Source: an uncultured Flavobacteriaceae bacterium
GTDB lineage: Bacteria > Bacteroidota > Bacteroidia > Flavobacteriales > Flavobacteriaceae
Direction: 5' to 3'
NCBI GenBank assembly: GCA_947311815.1
Contig: CAMZMA010000054.1
Span: forward strand, 1-13,038
Length of the DNA stretch: 13,038 nt
Shown here: in pieces, positions 5,957 to 12,003 of the stretch
How the letters are laid out: each line of letters starts with the position of its first letter
Numbering within the stretch: the first letter of the stretch is position 1
Notes under the pieces: generated by a model
What the model was told of the DNA's origin: nothing
Seen by the model: only the letters and a program-made list of their open reading frames with translations
Database searches by the model: none
Program-made: the position numbers and the translations under genes

Positions 5957-6566
5957 TAATTTTTTGAACATGCTGATTGTTTTTATAAAAATCAGAAGCG
6001 ATTAAATCTTTATACGTATCTATATCGTTTAATGTTTTTAATAAACTTACCGATTGTTGCTTGTTTTTTAACTGTTGTAAAGTTACGTCTAAAAGTTGAG
6101 GTGTACTCCACGGTTTGTTTTCAAATATTTCGACATTCATGTTAGACAAACCTATTAAATAGTAGCCGCCATCTGCTGCTTTACCAAAAACAACATCGTT
6201 TTTTTCTAAGGCAGAAAATCCGTTTTTAATAATTGTTGATGAAATTTCTGGTAAATCAGAACCGATTAAAATAATGTGTTCAAAGCCTTTTTTAAATCCG
6301 TCTTGAAAAGCATTTTTCATTCGTTCGCCTAAATCGTTACCTATCTGTATGGTTTTAAAATGCTTGTTCCATTTTGTGTGTATTACTTCATCAGAAAAAT
6401 AAATATGCGTTTCTACCGAAAGATTTTCAGTTGCTTTTTCGGTAATCTTTACCAAAGCTTTGTAAATTTCAAAAGCCGCTTCATCACCAATAATTTTTGC
6501 CAAACGGGTTTTTACTTTCCCTAATTTGATATTTTTTACAAATATGATTACTAATTGTTTCTTCAT
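5934..6566 (-). CDS. DUF2064/TIGR04282 arsenosugar-associated glycosyltransferase-like protein
   Basis: The 210-residue cytoplasmic protein has a GT-A-like nucleotide-sugar fold. It shows MKKQLVIIFVKN, then KVKTRLA at 17-23 (pyrophosphate-loop position), GNDLGERM at 76-83, the metal/nucleotide motif GSDLPE at 102-107, ADGGYYLIGL at 131-140, and PWSTPQLL. These define the DUF2064 family, one branch of which is tied to arsenosugar clusters. Its reaction is not established; transfer of a group onto the arsenic-bearing ribose is inferred from context. I chose the ATG at 6564-6566 because the nine residues of the longer frame (starting MVKTSV) lie in repeat-like DNA and homologues begin MKK-hydrophobic. 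The last six residues (SLRIPI) and the stop are encoded by a dispersed repeat, so the native C-terminus was probably shorter or different. Confidence 0.8.
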   Translation of the reverse strand: MKKQLVIIFVKNIKLGKVKTRLAKIIGDEAAFEIYKALVKITEKATENLSVETHIYFSDEVIHTKWNKHFKTIQIGNDLGERMKNAFQDGFKKGFEHIILIGSDLPEISSTIIKNGFSALEKNDVVFGKAADGGYYLIGLSNMNVEIFENKPWSTPQLLDVTLQQLKNKQQSVSLLKTLNDIDTYKDLIASDFYKNNQHVQKITSLRIPI

Positions 6567-6584
6567 TTTTTTTCTAACGGAGGT

Positions 6585-6618
6585 CTTTACCACAATGTTT
6601 ACAAAGGAAGCAAAGTTC
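6585..6618. repeat. Repeat-like leader DNA (CTTTG-type)
   Basis: Minus strand reads AACTTTGCTTCCTTTGTAAA then CATTGTGGTAAAGA. Units of the form CTTTGC/CCTTTGT/CATTGTGG recall the degenerate leader repeats seen ahead of genes in flavobacteria. It lies 19-52 nt upstream of the chosen start of the DUF2064 gene. Weakly supported. Confidence 0.3.
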
Positions 6619-6661
6619 TCATTTAATTTTTTAGGACAGTTAAGATGGTTCTTCTAATAAT

Positions 6662-6685
6662 TTTCAATCTTTCAATCTTTCAATC
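6662..6685. repeat. Tandem repeat, 3 x 8 bp (TTTCAATC)
   Basis: Three exact consecutive copies of TTTCAATC, followed by a decayed fourth unit (TTTTAATT), between the rhodanese gene and the DUF2064 gene. On the minus-strand message this gives GATTGAAA repeats starting 15 nt after the rhodanese stop. No hairpin terminator is evident here. Confidence 0.85.
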
Positions 6686-6699
6686 TTTTAATTTTTTAA

Positions 6700-7197
6700 T
6701 TAATTGTACACTTTTTTTCCTTTTTTAAGCCAAACTCCCCAGTTTTTATCAAAGGCATGTACTTTTTCGGTTTCTTTTTCTTTGGTATTATAAACTTTAA
6801 AATCGTGATTTTTCCACTCAAAAATACCGCCGTATAAATTGAGTACATTGGTGTATCCTGCTTTTTTTAATTTTTCTGCCACATCTTCAGATCGAACTCC
6901 TAATGAACAATACACAACAATTTTCGCATCTTTGTTGGGTAAATTTTTTATCGTTTTTTTAAGATTAAATTTGTTATAACCTACAAACATTGCCCCTTTT
7001 AAATGACTTATTTTGTACTCTTTTTTCTCACGAGCATCTAATAAAATAATGGTGTCATTAATTTTTGACAAACTATCTACATAAATATACGGAATACTTT
7101 CTTTATTCATCTCTTTTAACAAACCCGACAAGTTTTTTTGAGCATTGATATGAAATGCCATCAAAAAAGCAAAAAGTGTAAACAAGTATTTTTTCAT
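6700..7197 (-). CDS. Exported rhodanese-like domain protein
   Basis: The 165-residue protein begins with a signal peptide (MKKYLFTLFAFLMAF, cleavage near NAQ at 18-20) and has one rhodanese domain at about 35-135. LLDAREKKEYKISHLKGA at 52-69 is the conserved DxRxxxEYxxxHIxGA block. VVYCSLGVRS at 94-103 gives active-site C97 with loop CSLGVRS, and GYTNVLNLYGGIFEWK closes the domain. A 30-residue charged tail follows. Rhodaneses carry sulfur as a cysteine persulfide; periplasmic handling of sulfur or thioarsenic is a guess from context. The frame is open upstream to 7308 and would overlap the ArsS stop, but those 37 residues have no signal peptide and cross a dispersed repeat, so I use the ATG at 7195-7197. 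Its leader peptide closely resembles that of the DUF547 protein in the same cluster. Confidence 0.82.
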   Translation of the reverse strand: MKKYLFTLFAFLMAFHINAQKNLSGLLKEMNKESIPYIYVDSLSKINDTIILLDAREKKEYKISHLKGAMFVGYNKFNLKKTIKNLPNKDAKIVVYCSLGVRSEDVAEKLKKAGYTNVLNLYGGIFEWKNHDFKVYNTKEKETEKVHAFDKNWGVWLKKGKKVYN

Positions 7198-7219
7198 AGT
7201 TCTAATTTTATAAAATTTA

Positions 7220-7247
7220 CGGTTACTGAGCGTAATCGAAGTAAGCC
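7220..7247. repeat. Dispersed palindromic element, copy 2 (uninterrupted)
   Basis: CGGTTACTGAGCGTA then ATCGAAGTAAGCC is the simple form of the element at 5791-5838. Arms GGTTACT and AGTAAGCC pair with one bulge. It sits in the 103-bp gap between ArsS and the rhodanese gene. Confidence 0.75.
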
Positions 7248-7300
7248 TAGAAGAAAGGTGATTTTTCCCTTTGGAGAAAAGTCTATAAGACAACCGAATA

Positions 7301-8350
7301 CTACGCAACCGTTCCTTGGCAACTACTTCCTGCGCCAGCAGTACATCCGTAGCAATGTTGATTGATTATAATATTTCTGTTTTGTAAAATTTCTTCGTTA
7401 TAATTTGCAATGTGTTTTATGGTATTATTTACCTTTAAATTTAACATCTGATTAAAATCGCAATCGTATAAAAATCCGTCCCAACTTACCGAAAGCGTGT
7501 TGGTACACATTACATTTTCTACTGCTGACGGATTGTAAGCCTCTACCAAAGCATACATATAATCTTCATAATTATCAGAGGCAATTAAATAATCTAAAAA
7601 TCTGCTGATGGGTAAATTGGTAATCGCAAAAAGTGTGTTAAAATCGATATTAAAATCTTCTTTCAATGCTTTTTTAAAGTCGTTTTCTAGTTCTTGTTGA
7701 TTTCCTGGTAAAAACGCTCCAGACGGATTATAAACCAAGTCTAATTCTAATCCAGAATTTGGTTTTCCGTAGCCCACTGCATTCAACATTTGTAAAGCTT
7801 TTATCGATTTATCAAAAACACCACTACCACGTTGTTTGTCGGTTTTGCCACGAGTATAATGTGGTAAAGAAGACACTACATGAATGTTGTGTTTTTTAAA
7901 AAAATCAGGTAAATCGTGGTACTTTTTATTGGCTAAAATGATGGTTAAATTAGAGCGTACAATAAAATTTGTAACGCCAATTTTTGAAGCCTCTTCTACA
8001 AACCATCTAAAATGAGGATTCATTTCTGGTGCGCCACCTGTTAAATCTAAGGTATGAACAGCTACATTTTTTAAGACCGATAAACATTGCTGCATCGTTT
8101 CTTTGGTCATGATTTCTTTACGATCTGGACCCGCATCTACATGGCAATGTGCACATACTTGATTGCACATATATCCTACATTTATTTGCAGAATTTCTAA
8201 TTTTTTAGGGCGCAACGGAAACTGATTTGTTTTGCTGATTTTTGAAGCAAACGTAGGCAACTCGTCCTTAAAAATCCCGTTTGATAAAATTTCTAATTGA
8301 CGAGAGGTATTTGCCAAATCGTTATTTCTTGCTTGTAGTGATTTTTTCAT
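7301..8350 (-). CDS. arsS: Arsenosugar biosynthesis radical SAM protein ArsS
   Basis: The 349-residue protein carries the radical SAM motif CNQVCAHC (C62, C66, C69) for a 4Fe-4S cluster, directly followed by HVDAGPDRKE as in ArsS. It has the SAM-binding region LDLTGGAPEMNPHF, and a C-terminal DUF3641-type domain with C282 and C297 (CTNTLSVSWDGFLYDCDFNQ) and the tail HCYGCTAGAGSSC (C333, C336, C344), probably ligands of an auxiliary cluster. Length and both domains are normal for the family. ArsS uses SAM as the source of the 5'-deoxyadenosyl group that is joined to dimethylated arsenic, the committed step toward arsenosugars. It stands mid-cluster with the ArsM and PNP genes downstream. The 156 bp ahead of it carry two dispersed repeats and a small hairpin rather than an obvious promoter. 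Confidence 0.93.
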   Translation of the reverse strand: MKKSLQARNNDLANTSRQLEILSNGIFKDELPTFASKISKTNQFPLRPKKLEILQINVGYMCNQVCAHCHVDAGPDRKEIMTKETMQQCLSVLKNVAVHTLDLTGGAPEMNPHFRWFVEEASKIGVTNFIVRSNLTIILANKKYHDLPDFFKKHNIHVVSSLPHYTRGKTDKQRGSGVFDKSIKALQMLNAVGYGKPNSGLELDLVYNPSGAFLPGNQQELENDFKKALKEDFNIDFNTLFAITNLPISRFLDYLIASDNYEDYMYALVEAYNPSAVENVMCTNTLSVSWDGFLYDCDFNQMLNLKVNNTIKHIANYNEEILQNRNIIINQHCYGCTAGAGSSCQGTVA

Positions 8351-8375
8351 AAGTATTTATGAATGTAGAATTACG

Positions 8376-8401
8376 AATTACGAAAAGTGTCATTCGTAAT
8401 T
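8376..8401. repeat. Inverted repeat ahead of arsS (AATTACGAA arms)
   Basis: AATTACGAA (8376-8384), 8-nt loop, TTCGTAATT (8393-8401) form a perfect 9-bp hairpin; a second AATTACGAA overlaps at 8369-8377 in tandem. It lies 26-51 nt upstream of the arsS start. Similar TTACGAAT repeats are scattered in flavobacterial genomes. Confidence 0.7.
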
Positions 8402-8440
8402 GAAAATTTAGTGTTGATTTTTTCTTTCAGATACATTTTT

Positions 8441-8462
8441 ATCCTTCGACTACGCTCAGGAT
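8441..8462. repeat. Dispersed palindromic element, copy 3 (opposite orientation)
   Basis: ATCCTTCGACTACGCTCAGG then AT; the complement contains CTGAGCGTAGTCGAAG, the same core as copies 1 and 2 (TGAGCGTA...TCGAAG). The outer arms here are ATCCT/AGGAT rather than GGTTACT/AGTAACC. Confidence 0.7.
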
Positions 8463-8476
8463 AAGCGAACCTATAA

Positions 8477-8496
8477 GTTTTTGTAAATACAAAAAC
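8477..8496. other. Short hairpin just after the AhpD-like gene
   Basis: GTTTTTGTA and TACAAAAAC are perfect 9-bp complements separated by AA. On the minus-strand message it begins 10 nt past the AhpD-like stop. No U-run follows, so it is a poor terminator; an RNA-processing or stabilising stem is equally possible. Confidence 0.45.
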
Positions 8497-8506
8497 AACA
8501 GTCTGC

Positions 8507-8842
8507 TTACATTTCCAGTTTATTCACTTTGTTCATCATTTGCACACCGTGTACCAAAGAAGCGCCACCTCTAATTGCACCAGCAACATGTAGTGCTTCC
8601 ATCATTTCTTGTTTGGTAATACCACGTTTTAAACTATCGCCCGTGTAAGCATCAATACAATACGGACATTGAATGGTGTGTGCCACAGCTAAAGCGATTA
8701 ATGCTTTTTCTCTACCGCTTAAAGCACCTTCTTTAAAAACGGAGTTGTAATATTCAAAAAATTTATCACCAAGTTCTTCGTTCCAATCGGTAATGTTTCC
8801 GAATTTTCGTAAATCGGCGGGGTCGTAATATGTTTTAGACAT
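8507..8842 (-). CDS. Arsenosugar-associated peroxidase-like protein (AhpD/CMD fold)
   Basis: The 111-residue protein has the carboxymuconolactone decarboxylase/AhpD fold. It has SGREKALIALAVAHTIQCPYCIDAYT at 42-67 with redox pair C59/C62 in CPYC and His55 four residues before, then GITKQEMMEALHVAGAIRGGASLVHG. AhpD proteins use such a CxxC to pass electrons in peroxide reduction; this small subgroup recurs beside ArsS in arsenosugar clusters, but its reaction there is unknown. A thiol-redox role on arsenic intermediates, or protection of the oxygen-sensitive ArsS cluster, would fit (inference). The whole domain is present and no signal peptide is seen, so it should be cytoplasmic. It follows the DUF547 gene by 71 bp; a small 6-bp hairpin (TGTAAC/GTTACA, 8895-8910) lies in that gap. 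Confidence 0.83.
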   Translation of the reverse strand: MSKTYYDPADLRKFGNITDWNEELGDKFFEYYNSVFKEGALSGREKALIALAVAHTIQCPYCIDAYTGDSLKRGITKQEMMEALHVAGAIRGGASLVHGVQMMNKVNKLEM

Positions 8843-8913
8843 AGAGTGTTTTTTAGATTGAGGGTAAAATTACGAAATAATAATTGCTATCTTGTGTAAC
8901 AACAGTTACATTG

Positions 8914-9624
8914 TTATTGTTTGTTTAATGTCCAATCGTACTTTAAAAAGCTAATTTTTGCTTTTTTATTGATTTTTGTAGTAGAATATTTGTTTAAAAA
9001 ATCGATTAGAGAACCGTTTGTGGTGAAATCGCCTTTAAACCAATCGAATATTTTAGAAAGTTGTACCTTGTTTTTAGAAATCTTATTTCTGCTTGCATCG
9101 TTAATAAATAGTTTCATAAAATGAGCTAATTTTTTCTCTACATTTTTTTCTGTAAAAGCAACATTACCCAATTGTGGACAAGAGCCCGATGCACAATTTA
9201 TCCCCACATGAATACGAGGATCATTAAATTTTTTACGTAAAATTTCATGCTCAATAGTATTTAAGGTGTAGGTTTTTCCGCCAACTACGGCAAACGGAAT
9301 ATTCCAAGCATCTTTTCCTTTTTCTTTTATTTTTAGAATGCTTTTAAGCGGATAGTTTTTTAATATAATTTTAATGGTATATGCATTATAAGCGTTCATC
9401 CAAAAGGCTTTTTCTTTGTTTGCAGACCAAGAATTATTGGGTGTTGTTTTTTCTAAATAAGAAATATATTGATTTAGTTTATCGGTGTCTTTTTTAAAAG
9501 CATCATAATTAACAAGGCCTTTTTTATCTACATGTTTTTTTAATAATTGATCAAAAATTTCTGTTTGTGCCTGTAAATTTATCAATAAAAAGAAAGCGAA
9601 TAGTGTAAATATATATTTTTTCAT
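8914..9624 (-). CDS. Exported DUF547 domain protein
   Basis: The 236-residue protein has a signal peptide (MKKYIFTLFAFFLLIN, cleavage near QAQ at 18-20) and a DUF547 (PF04784) domain across about 30-220. It has FWMNAYNAYTIKIIL at 74-88, TYTLNTIEHEILR at 118-130 with conserved H126, and VGINCASGSCPQL at 140-152 with C144 and C149. The family is widespread and its biochemical function is unknown. DUF547 proteins recur with ArsS clusters, and here the gene leads the cluster, so a periplasmic role linked to the arsenosugar product or its lipid form is possible but unproven. A full-match -7 box lies 60 nt upstream, making this the probable first gene of the transcript. The leader closely matches that of the rhodanese gene. 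Confidence 0.82.
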   Translation of the reverse strand: MKKYIFTLFAFFLLINLQAQTEIFDQLLKKHVDKKGLVNYDAFKKDTDKLNQYISYLEKTTPNNSWSANKEKAFWMNAYNAYTIKIILKNYPLKSILKIKEKGKDAWNIPFAVVGGKTYTLNTIEHEILRKKFNDPRIHVGINCASGSCPQLGNVAFTEKNVEKKLAHFMKLFINDASRNKISKNKVQLSKIFDWFKGDFTTNGSLIDFLNKYSTTKINKKAKISFLKYDWTLNKQ

Positions 9625-9683
9625 TGTTATTTTGTTTTCATGATCTTAGACGAAGATTTATAAGAAACTTACAAAGTTCTTGC

Positions 9684-9691
9684 CAAATTTA
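9684..9691 (-). promoter_or_regulatory. Candidate -7 box for the arsenosugar cluster (TAAATTTG)
   Basis: On the minus strand TAAATTTG is a full match to TAnnTTTG, 60 nt upstream of the DUF547 ATG. Its first two bases are the last two of the stop codon of the broken gene upstream. No clear -33 TTG is seen. I find no obvious ArsR-type operator dyad around it. Confidence 0.45.
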
Positions 9692-9805
9692 CTCTTTTAT
9701 TTCTTCACCTGCTTTTAGGTTAAATTTTTGTTGAAACAAATAGACAATTCCGTATAAAATAGGAGTGTCTAATAAAGTGATGAGTATTTTGATTACTAAT
9801 CGGTA
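9689..9805 (-). pseudogene. C-terminal remnant of a membrane protein, possibly VUT/YhhQ (queuosine precursor transporter) family
   Basis: Reading the minus strand into the stop at 9689-9691 gives about 38 residues: YRLVIKILITLLDTPILYGI followed by VYLFQQKFNLKAGEEIKE. A hydrophobic helix with LDTP(I/F)xY and a charged tail resembles the last helix of VUT/YhhQ transporters. The frame has no ATG or other clear start, and upstream it passes into repeat-like sequence and then a stop near 9857, so the 5' part of the gene is gone. It lies between the divergent fabD and DUF547 genes and now serves as intergenic DNA containing their promoters. The family call is tentative; that this is a broken coding remnant is firmer. 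Confidence 0.5.
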
Positions 9806-9818
9806 TGAGAATCGGAAA

Positions 9819-9846
9819 TATAGCGGATAGCAGGAAATAGCTTCGT
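9819..9846. repeat. Repeat-like sequence at the broken end of the remnant gene
   Basis: The complement reads ACGAAGCTATTTCCTGCTAT then CCGCTATA, which resembles an interspersed flavobacterial element (AGCTATTTCCTGCT-TCCGCTATAT). It sits where the coding remnant loses its family resemblance. Recognised from memory; not repeated elsewhere in the window. Confidence 0.35.
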
Positions 9847-9857
9847 ATAAAAAATGT

Positions 9858-9865
9858 TATTTTTG
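9858..9865 (+). promoter_or_regulatory. Candidate -7 box for fabD (TATTTTTG)
   Basis: TATTTTTG fits TAnnTTTG, 27 nt before the fabD ATG, followed by an A-rich leader (AACAACAACAAAATTTAAAA) without a Shine-Dalgarno sequence, the usual flavobacterial arrangement. Confidence 0.5.
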
Positions 9866-9892
9866 CAATTAAACAACAACAAAATTTAAAAA

Positions 9893-10780
9893 ATGAAAGC
9901 ATATATTTTTCCTGGTCAGGGAGCGCAATTTACAGGAATGGGATTGGATTTGTACGAAAAAAGTCCGTTAGCACAAGAATTATTTGAACAAGCCAACGAT
10001 ATTTTAGGATTTAGCATTACCGACGTAATGTTTGAAGGAACTGCAGAAGAATTAAAACAAACCAAAGTAACGCAACCTGCTATTTTTTTACATTCGGTAA
10101 TTTTAGCAAAAGTTTTAGGCGATTCTTTTCAGCCAGAAATGGTAGCAGGACATTCGTTAGGAGAATTATCTGCCTTAGTGGCAAATGGTGTTTTGTCTTT
10201 TAAAGATGGATTAATTTTAGTGTCTAAACGAGCTTTGGCAATGCAAAAAGCCTGTGAAGCACAAGCATCTACCATGGCGGCTGTTTTAGGATTAGAAGAT
10301 GAAATTGTAGAGAAAGTGTGTACAGAAATTGATGGTGTAGTAGTTGCGGCAAACTACAATTGCCCAGGTCAGTTAGTAATTTCTGGAGACGTTAAAGCAA
10401 TTGATAAAGCTTGCGAAGTACTGAAAGAAAAAGGAGCAAGAAGAGCATTGGTTTTACCTGTTGGTGGCGCGTTTCATTCGCCTTTAATGGAACCTGCAAG
10501 AGAAGAATTAGCAGCAGCCATTAAAGCAACTACGTTTAATGAACCTACCTGTGCTGTGTATCAAAACGTGGTAGCAAAGGCGGTAATAAATCCTACTGAA
10601 ATTAAAGAAAATCTAATGGTACAATTAACGGCTCCAGTGCGTTGGACACAATCTATACAACAAATGATTGCTGATGGAGGTACCGAATTTATAGAAGTAG
10701 GTCCTGGGAAAGTTTTACAAGGTTTAATACGTAAAATTGATAGAAGTGTAGCAGCTAGTGGTGCTTCTTTTGAGGGGTAA
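9893..10780 (+). CDS. fabD: Malonyl-CoA:ACP transacylase FabD
   Basis: The 295-residue enzyme moves malonyl from CoA to acyl carrier protein in type II fatty acid synthesis, in the cytoplasm. It has the N-terminal FPGQGAQFTGMG at 6-17, nucleophile S88 in GHSLGELSAL, substrate-carboxylate Arg R113 in VSKRALAMQ, catalytic H195 in GGAFHSPLM, and the closing GPGKVLQGLIRKI. Length is normal. It is transcribed away from the arsenosugar cluster and stands alone, not among fabH, fabG or acpP. It ends before a strong hairpin shared with the convergent galE gene. Nothing is missing or unusual. Confidence 0.95.
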   Translation: MKAYIFPGQGAQFTGMGLDLYEKSPLAQELFEQANDILGFSITDVMFEGTAEELKQTKVTQPAIFLHSVILAKVLGDSFQPEMVAGHSLGELSALVANGVLSFKDGLILVSKRALAMQKACEAQASTMAAVLGLEDEIVEKVCTEIDGVVVAANYNCPGQLVISGDVKAIDKACEVLKEKGARRALVLPVGGAFHSPLMEPAREELAAAIKATTFNEPTCAVYQNVVAKAVINPTEIKENLMVQLTAPVRWTQSIQQMIADGGTEFIEVGPGKVLQGLIRKIDRSVAASGASFEG

Positions 10781-10829
10781 TTTTTGTAAATAGTATAAAA
10801 AGAAGCTAGCTAAAAAGTCTTTATTTTAG

Positions 10830-10862
10830 AGACCTCACAGGTTTTTGAAACCTGTGAGGTCT
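10830..10862. terminator. Strong hairpin between convergent fabD and galE (dispersed type)
   Basis: AGACCTCACAGGTTT, loop TTG, AAACCTGTGAGGTCT: a perfect 15-bp stem. CCTCACAGGTTT/AAACCTGTGAGG hairpins are a recurrent interspersed element in flavobacteria. No U-run follows on either strand, but its position 50 nt past fabD and 120 nt past galE suggests it ends or protects both messages. Elsewhere 10781-10981 holds only the repeat below and AT-rich DNA. Confidence 0.65.
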
Positions 10863-10935
10863 GGGTATAAAGGTTTTGATTTTCAAAAATCTACATATGG
10901 TAGAGTGTTTTTTGTCATATACTAAGCGTTTTTAT

Positions 10936-10961
10936 AGATTCTTCATTTCATTCAGAATGAC
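10936..10961. repeat. Dispersed repeat fragment (GTCATTCTGAA type)
   Basis: The complement reads GTCATTCTGAATGAAATGAA then GAATCT, matching the interspersed Bacteroidota element I know as GTCATTCTGAACGAAGTGAAGAATCT with two changes. It lies 20 nt past the galE stop. Confidence 0.55.
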
Positions 10962-10981
10962 ACTTTTAGATAGCTTTTATT

Positions 10982-11989
10982 TTAGTGCTTCAACTGCCAT
11001 TTCCAAGCACTGTCTAAGGCTTCTTCTAAACTTTTTTCTGTTTTCCATTGCAACTCTTTGTTAGCAATGGTGGTATCTGCATAAGCCGCAGTAATGTCGC
11101 CTGCTCTTCTGCCTACAATTTTGTAGTTTAGTTTTTTACCCGATACTTTTTCAAAAGCGGTAATTACTTCTAAAACCGAACTTCCTGTGCCTGTACCGAC
11201 ATTAAAATATTCGAAATTTTTATTGTTTTTTTTGTTGATAAGCCTTTGTAACGCTGCAATATGTGCTTTTGCCAAATCTACAACGTGTATATAATCTCTT
11301 ACTGCGGTGCCGTCAGTCGTTGGATAATCATCACCAAAAACCGACAATTCTTTTCTGATACCAGCAGCAGTTTGGGTAATAAACGGAATTAAATTTTGAG
11401 GAACTCCCAAAGGTAATTCGCCAATTTTTACACTATCATGTCCGCCAATTGGGTTAAAATAACGCAATGCGATGGCGTTTAATCCGTAAGCATTGCAACT
11501 TTCGTTGATAATTTCTTCGCCAATTTGTTTGGTGTTTCCGTAAGGAGATTCGGCAGGTTTTATTGGTGCGTTTTCTGTAATGGGTAATTCATCGGCTTGT
11601 CCGTAAACAGTACACGAAGAGCTAAATATAAAGTTGTCTAAACCTCTTTGGTTCATTTCTTGCAATAAGTAAATAAGAGAACCGATGTTATTTTCGTAAT
11701 AATCTAAAGGTTTTTCTACACTTTCACCCACGGCTTTGTAAGCTGCAAAATGGATAATTCCATCAACTTTTTTCGTCTCAAAAAATTGTTGTACATCTTT
11801 TTTATTACGCAAATCGATGTTGTGATATTCGGGTTTTATTCCTGTAATAGAGGTGATGTTGTCTAGCACATCAATAGTTGTGTTCGATAAATTATCGATA
11901 ATAACAACATCAAATTTTGCATTTTGTAATGCTACTACGGTGTGTGATCCGATAAATCCTAATCCACCAGTTACTAATATTTTTTTCAT
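10982..11989 (-). CDS. galE: UDP-glucose 4-epimerase GalE
   Basis: The 335-residue extended short-chain dehydrogenase has the NAD+ motif GGLGFIGSH at 8-16, D32/N33 in IIDNLSN for the adenosine ribose, HFAAYKAVGES at 80-90, S125 in SSSCTVYG, and the catalytic Y150-x3-K154 in SPYGNTK. RYFNPIGGH and the PTTDGTAVRDYIHVVDLA block are typical of bacterial GalE. It interconverts UDP-glucose and UDP-galactose, and in some members the N-acetyl forms. It starts 14 bp after the DegT-type aminotransferase stop, so both are likely on one message for surface polysaccharide precursors. It converges on fabD. UDP-glucuronate epimerases share the fold but usually differ in the active-site loop; GalE is the better fit. 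Confidence 0.93.
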   Translation of the reverse strand: MKKILVTGGLGFIGSHTVVALQNAKFDVVIIDNLSNTTIDVLDNITSITGIKPEYHNIDLRNKKDVQQFFETKKVDGIIHFAAYKAVGESVEKPLDYYENNIGSLIYLLQEMNQRGLDNFIFSSSCTVYGQADELPITENAPIKPAESPYGNTKQIGEEIINESCNAYGLNAIALRYFNPIGGHDSVKIGELPLGVPQNLIPFITQTAAGIRKELSVFGDDYPTTDGTAVRDYIHVVDLAKAHIAALQRLINKKNNKNFEYFNVGTGTGSSVLEVITAFEKVSGKKLNYKIVGRRAGDITAAYADTTIANKELQWKTEKSLEEALDSAWKWQLKH

Positions 11990-12003
11990 AGTTTTTTTTA
12001 AGT

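Noticed and set aside
6567..6593. Nine-residue extension of the DUF2064 protein (MVKTSVRKK)
   Set aside because: It lies in repeat-like leader DNA; the family begins with a short MKK-hydrophobic strand, matching the ATG at 6564-6566.
7198..7308. Upstream extension of the rhodanese frame (37 extra residues, overlapping the ArsS stop)
   Set aside because: The extension crosses a dispersed palindromic repeat and hides a clear signal peptide starting at the ATG at 7195-7197.
8376..8401. Possible CRISPR-like repeat array ahead of arsS
   Set aside because: Only two overlapping 9-nt units plus their complement; no spacers of regular length, and no cas genes.
9625..9700. Possible ArsR operator or riboswitch controlling the arsenosugar cluster
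   Set aside because: No 12-2-12-like dyad or conserved aptamer-like structure is visible; only the -7 box can be supported.
9720..9902. Minus-strand 60-codon open frame near fabD
   Set aside because: It overlaps the fabD start and is out of frame with the recognisable membrane-protein remnant; low-complexity hydrophobic sequence without a family match.
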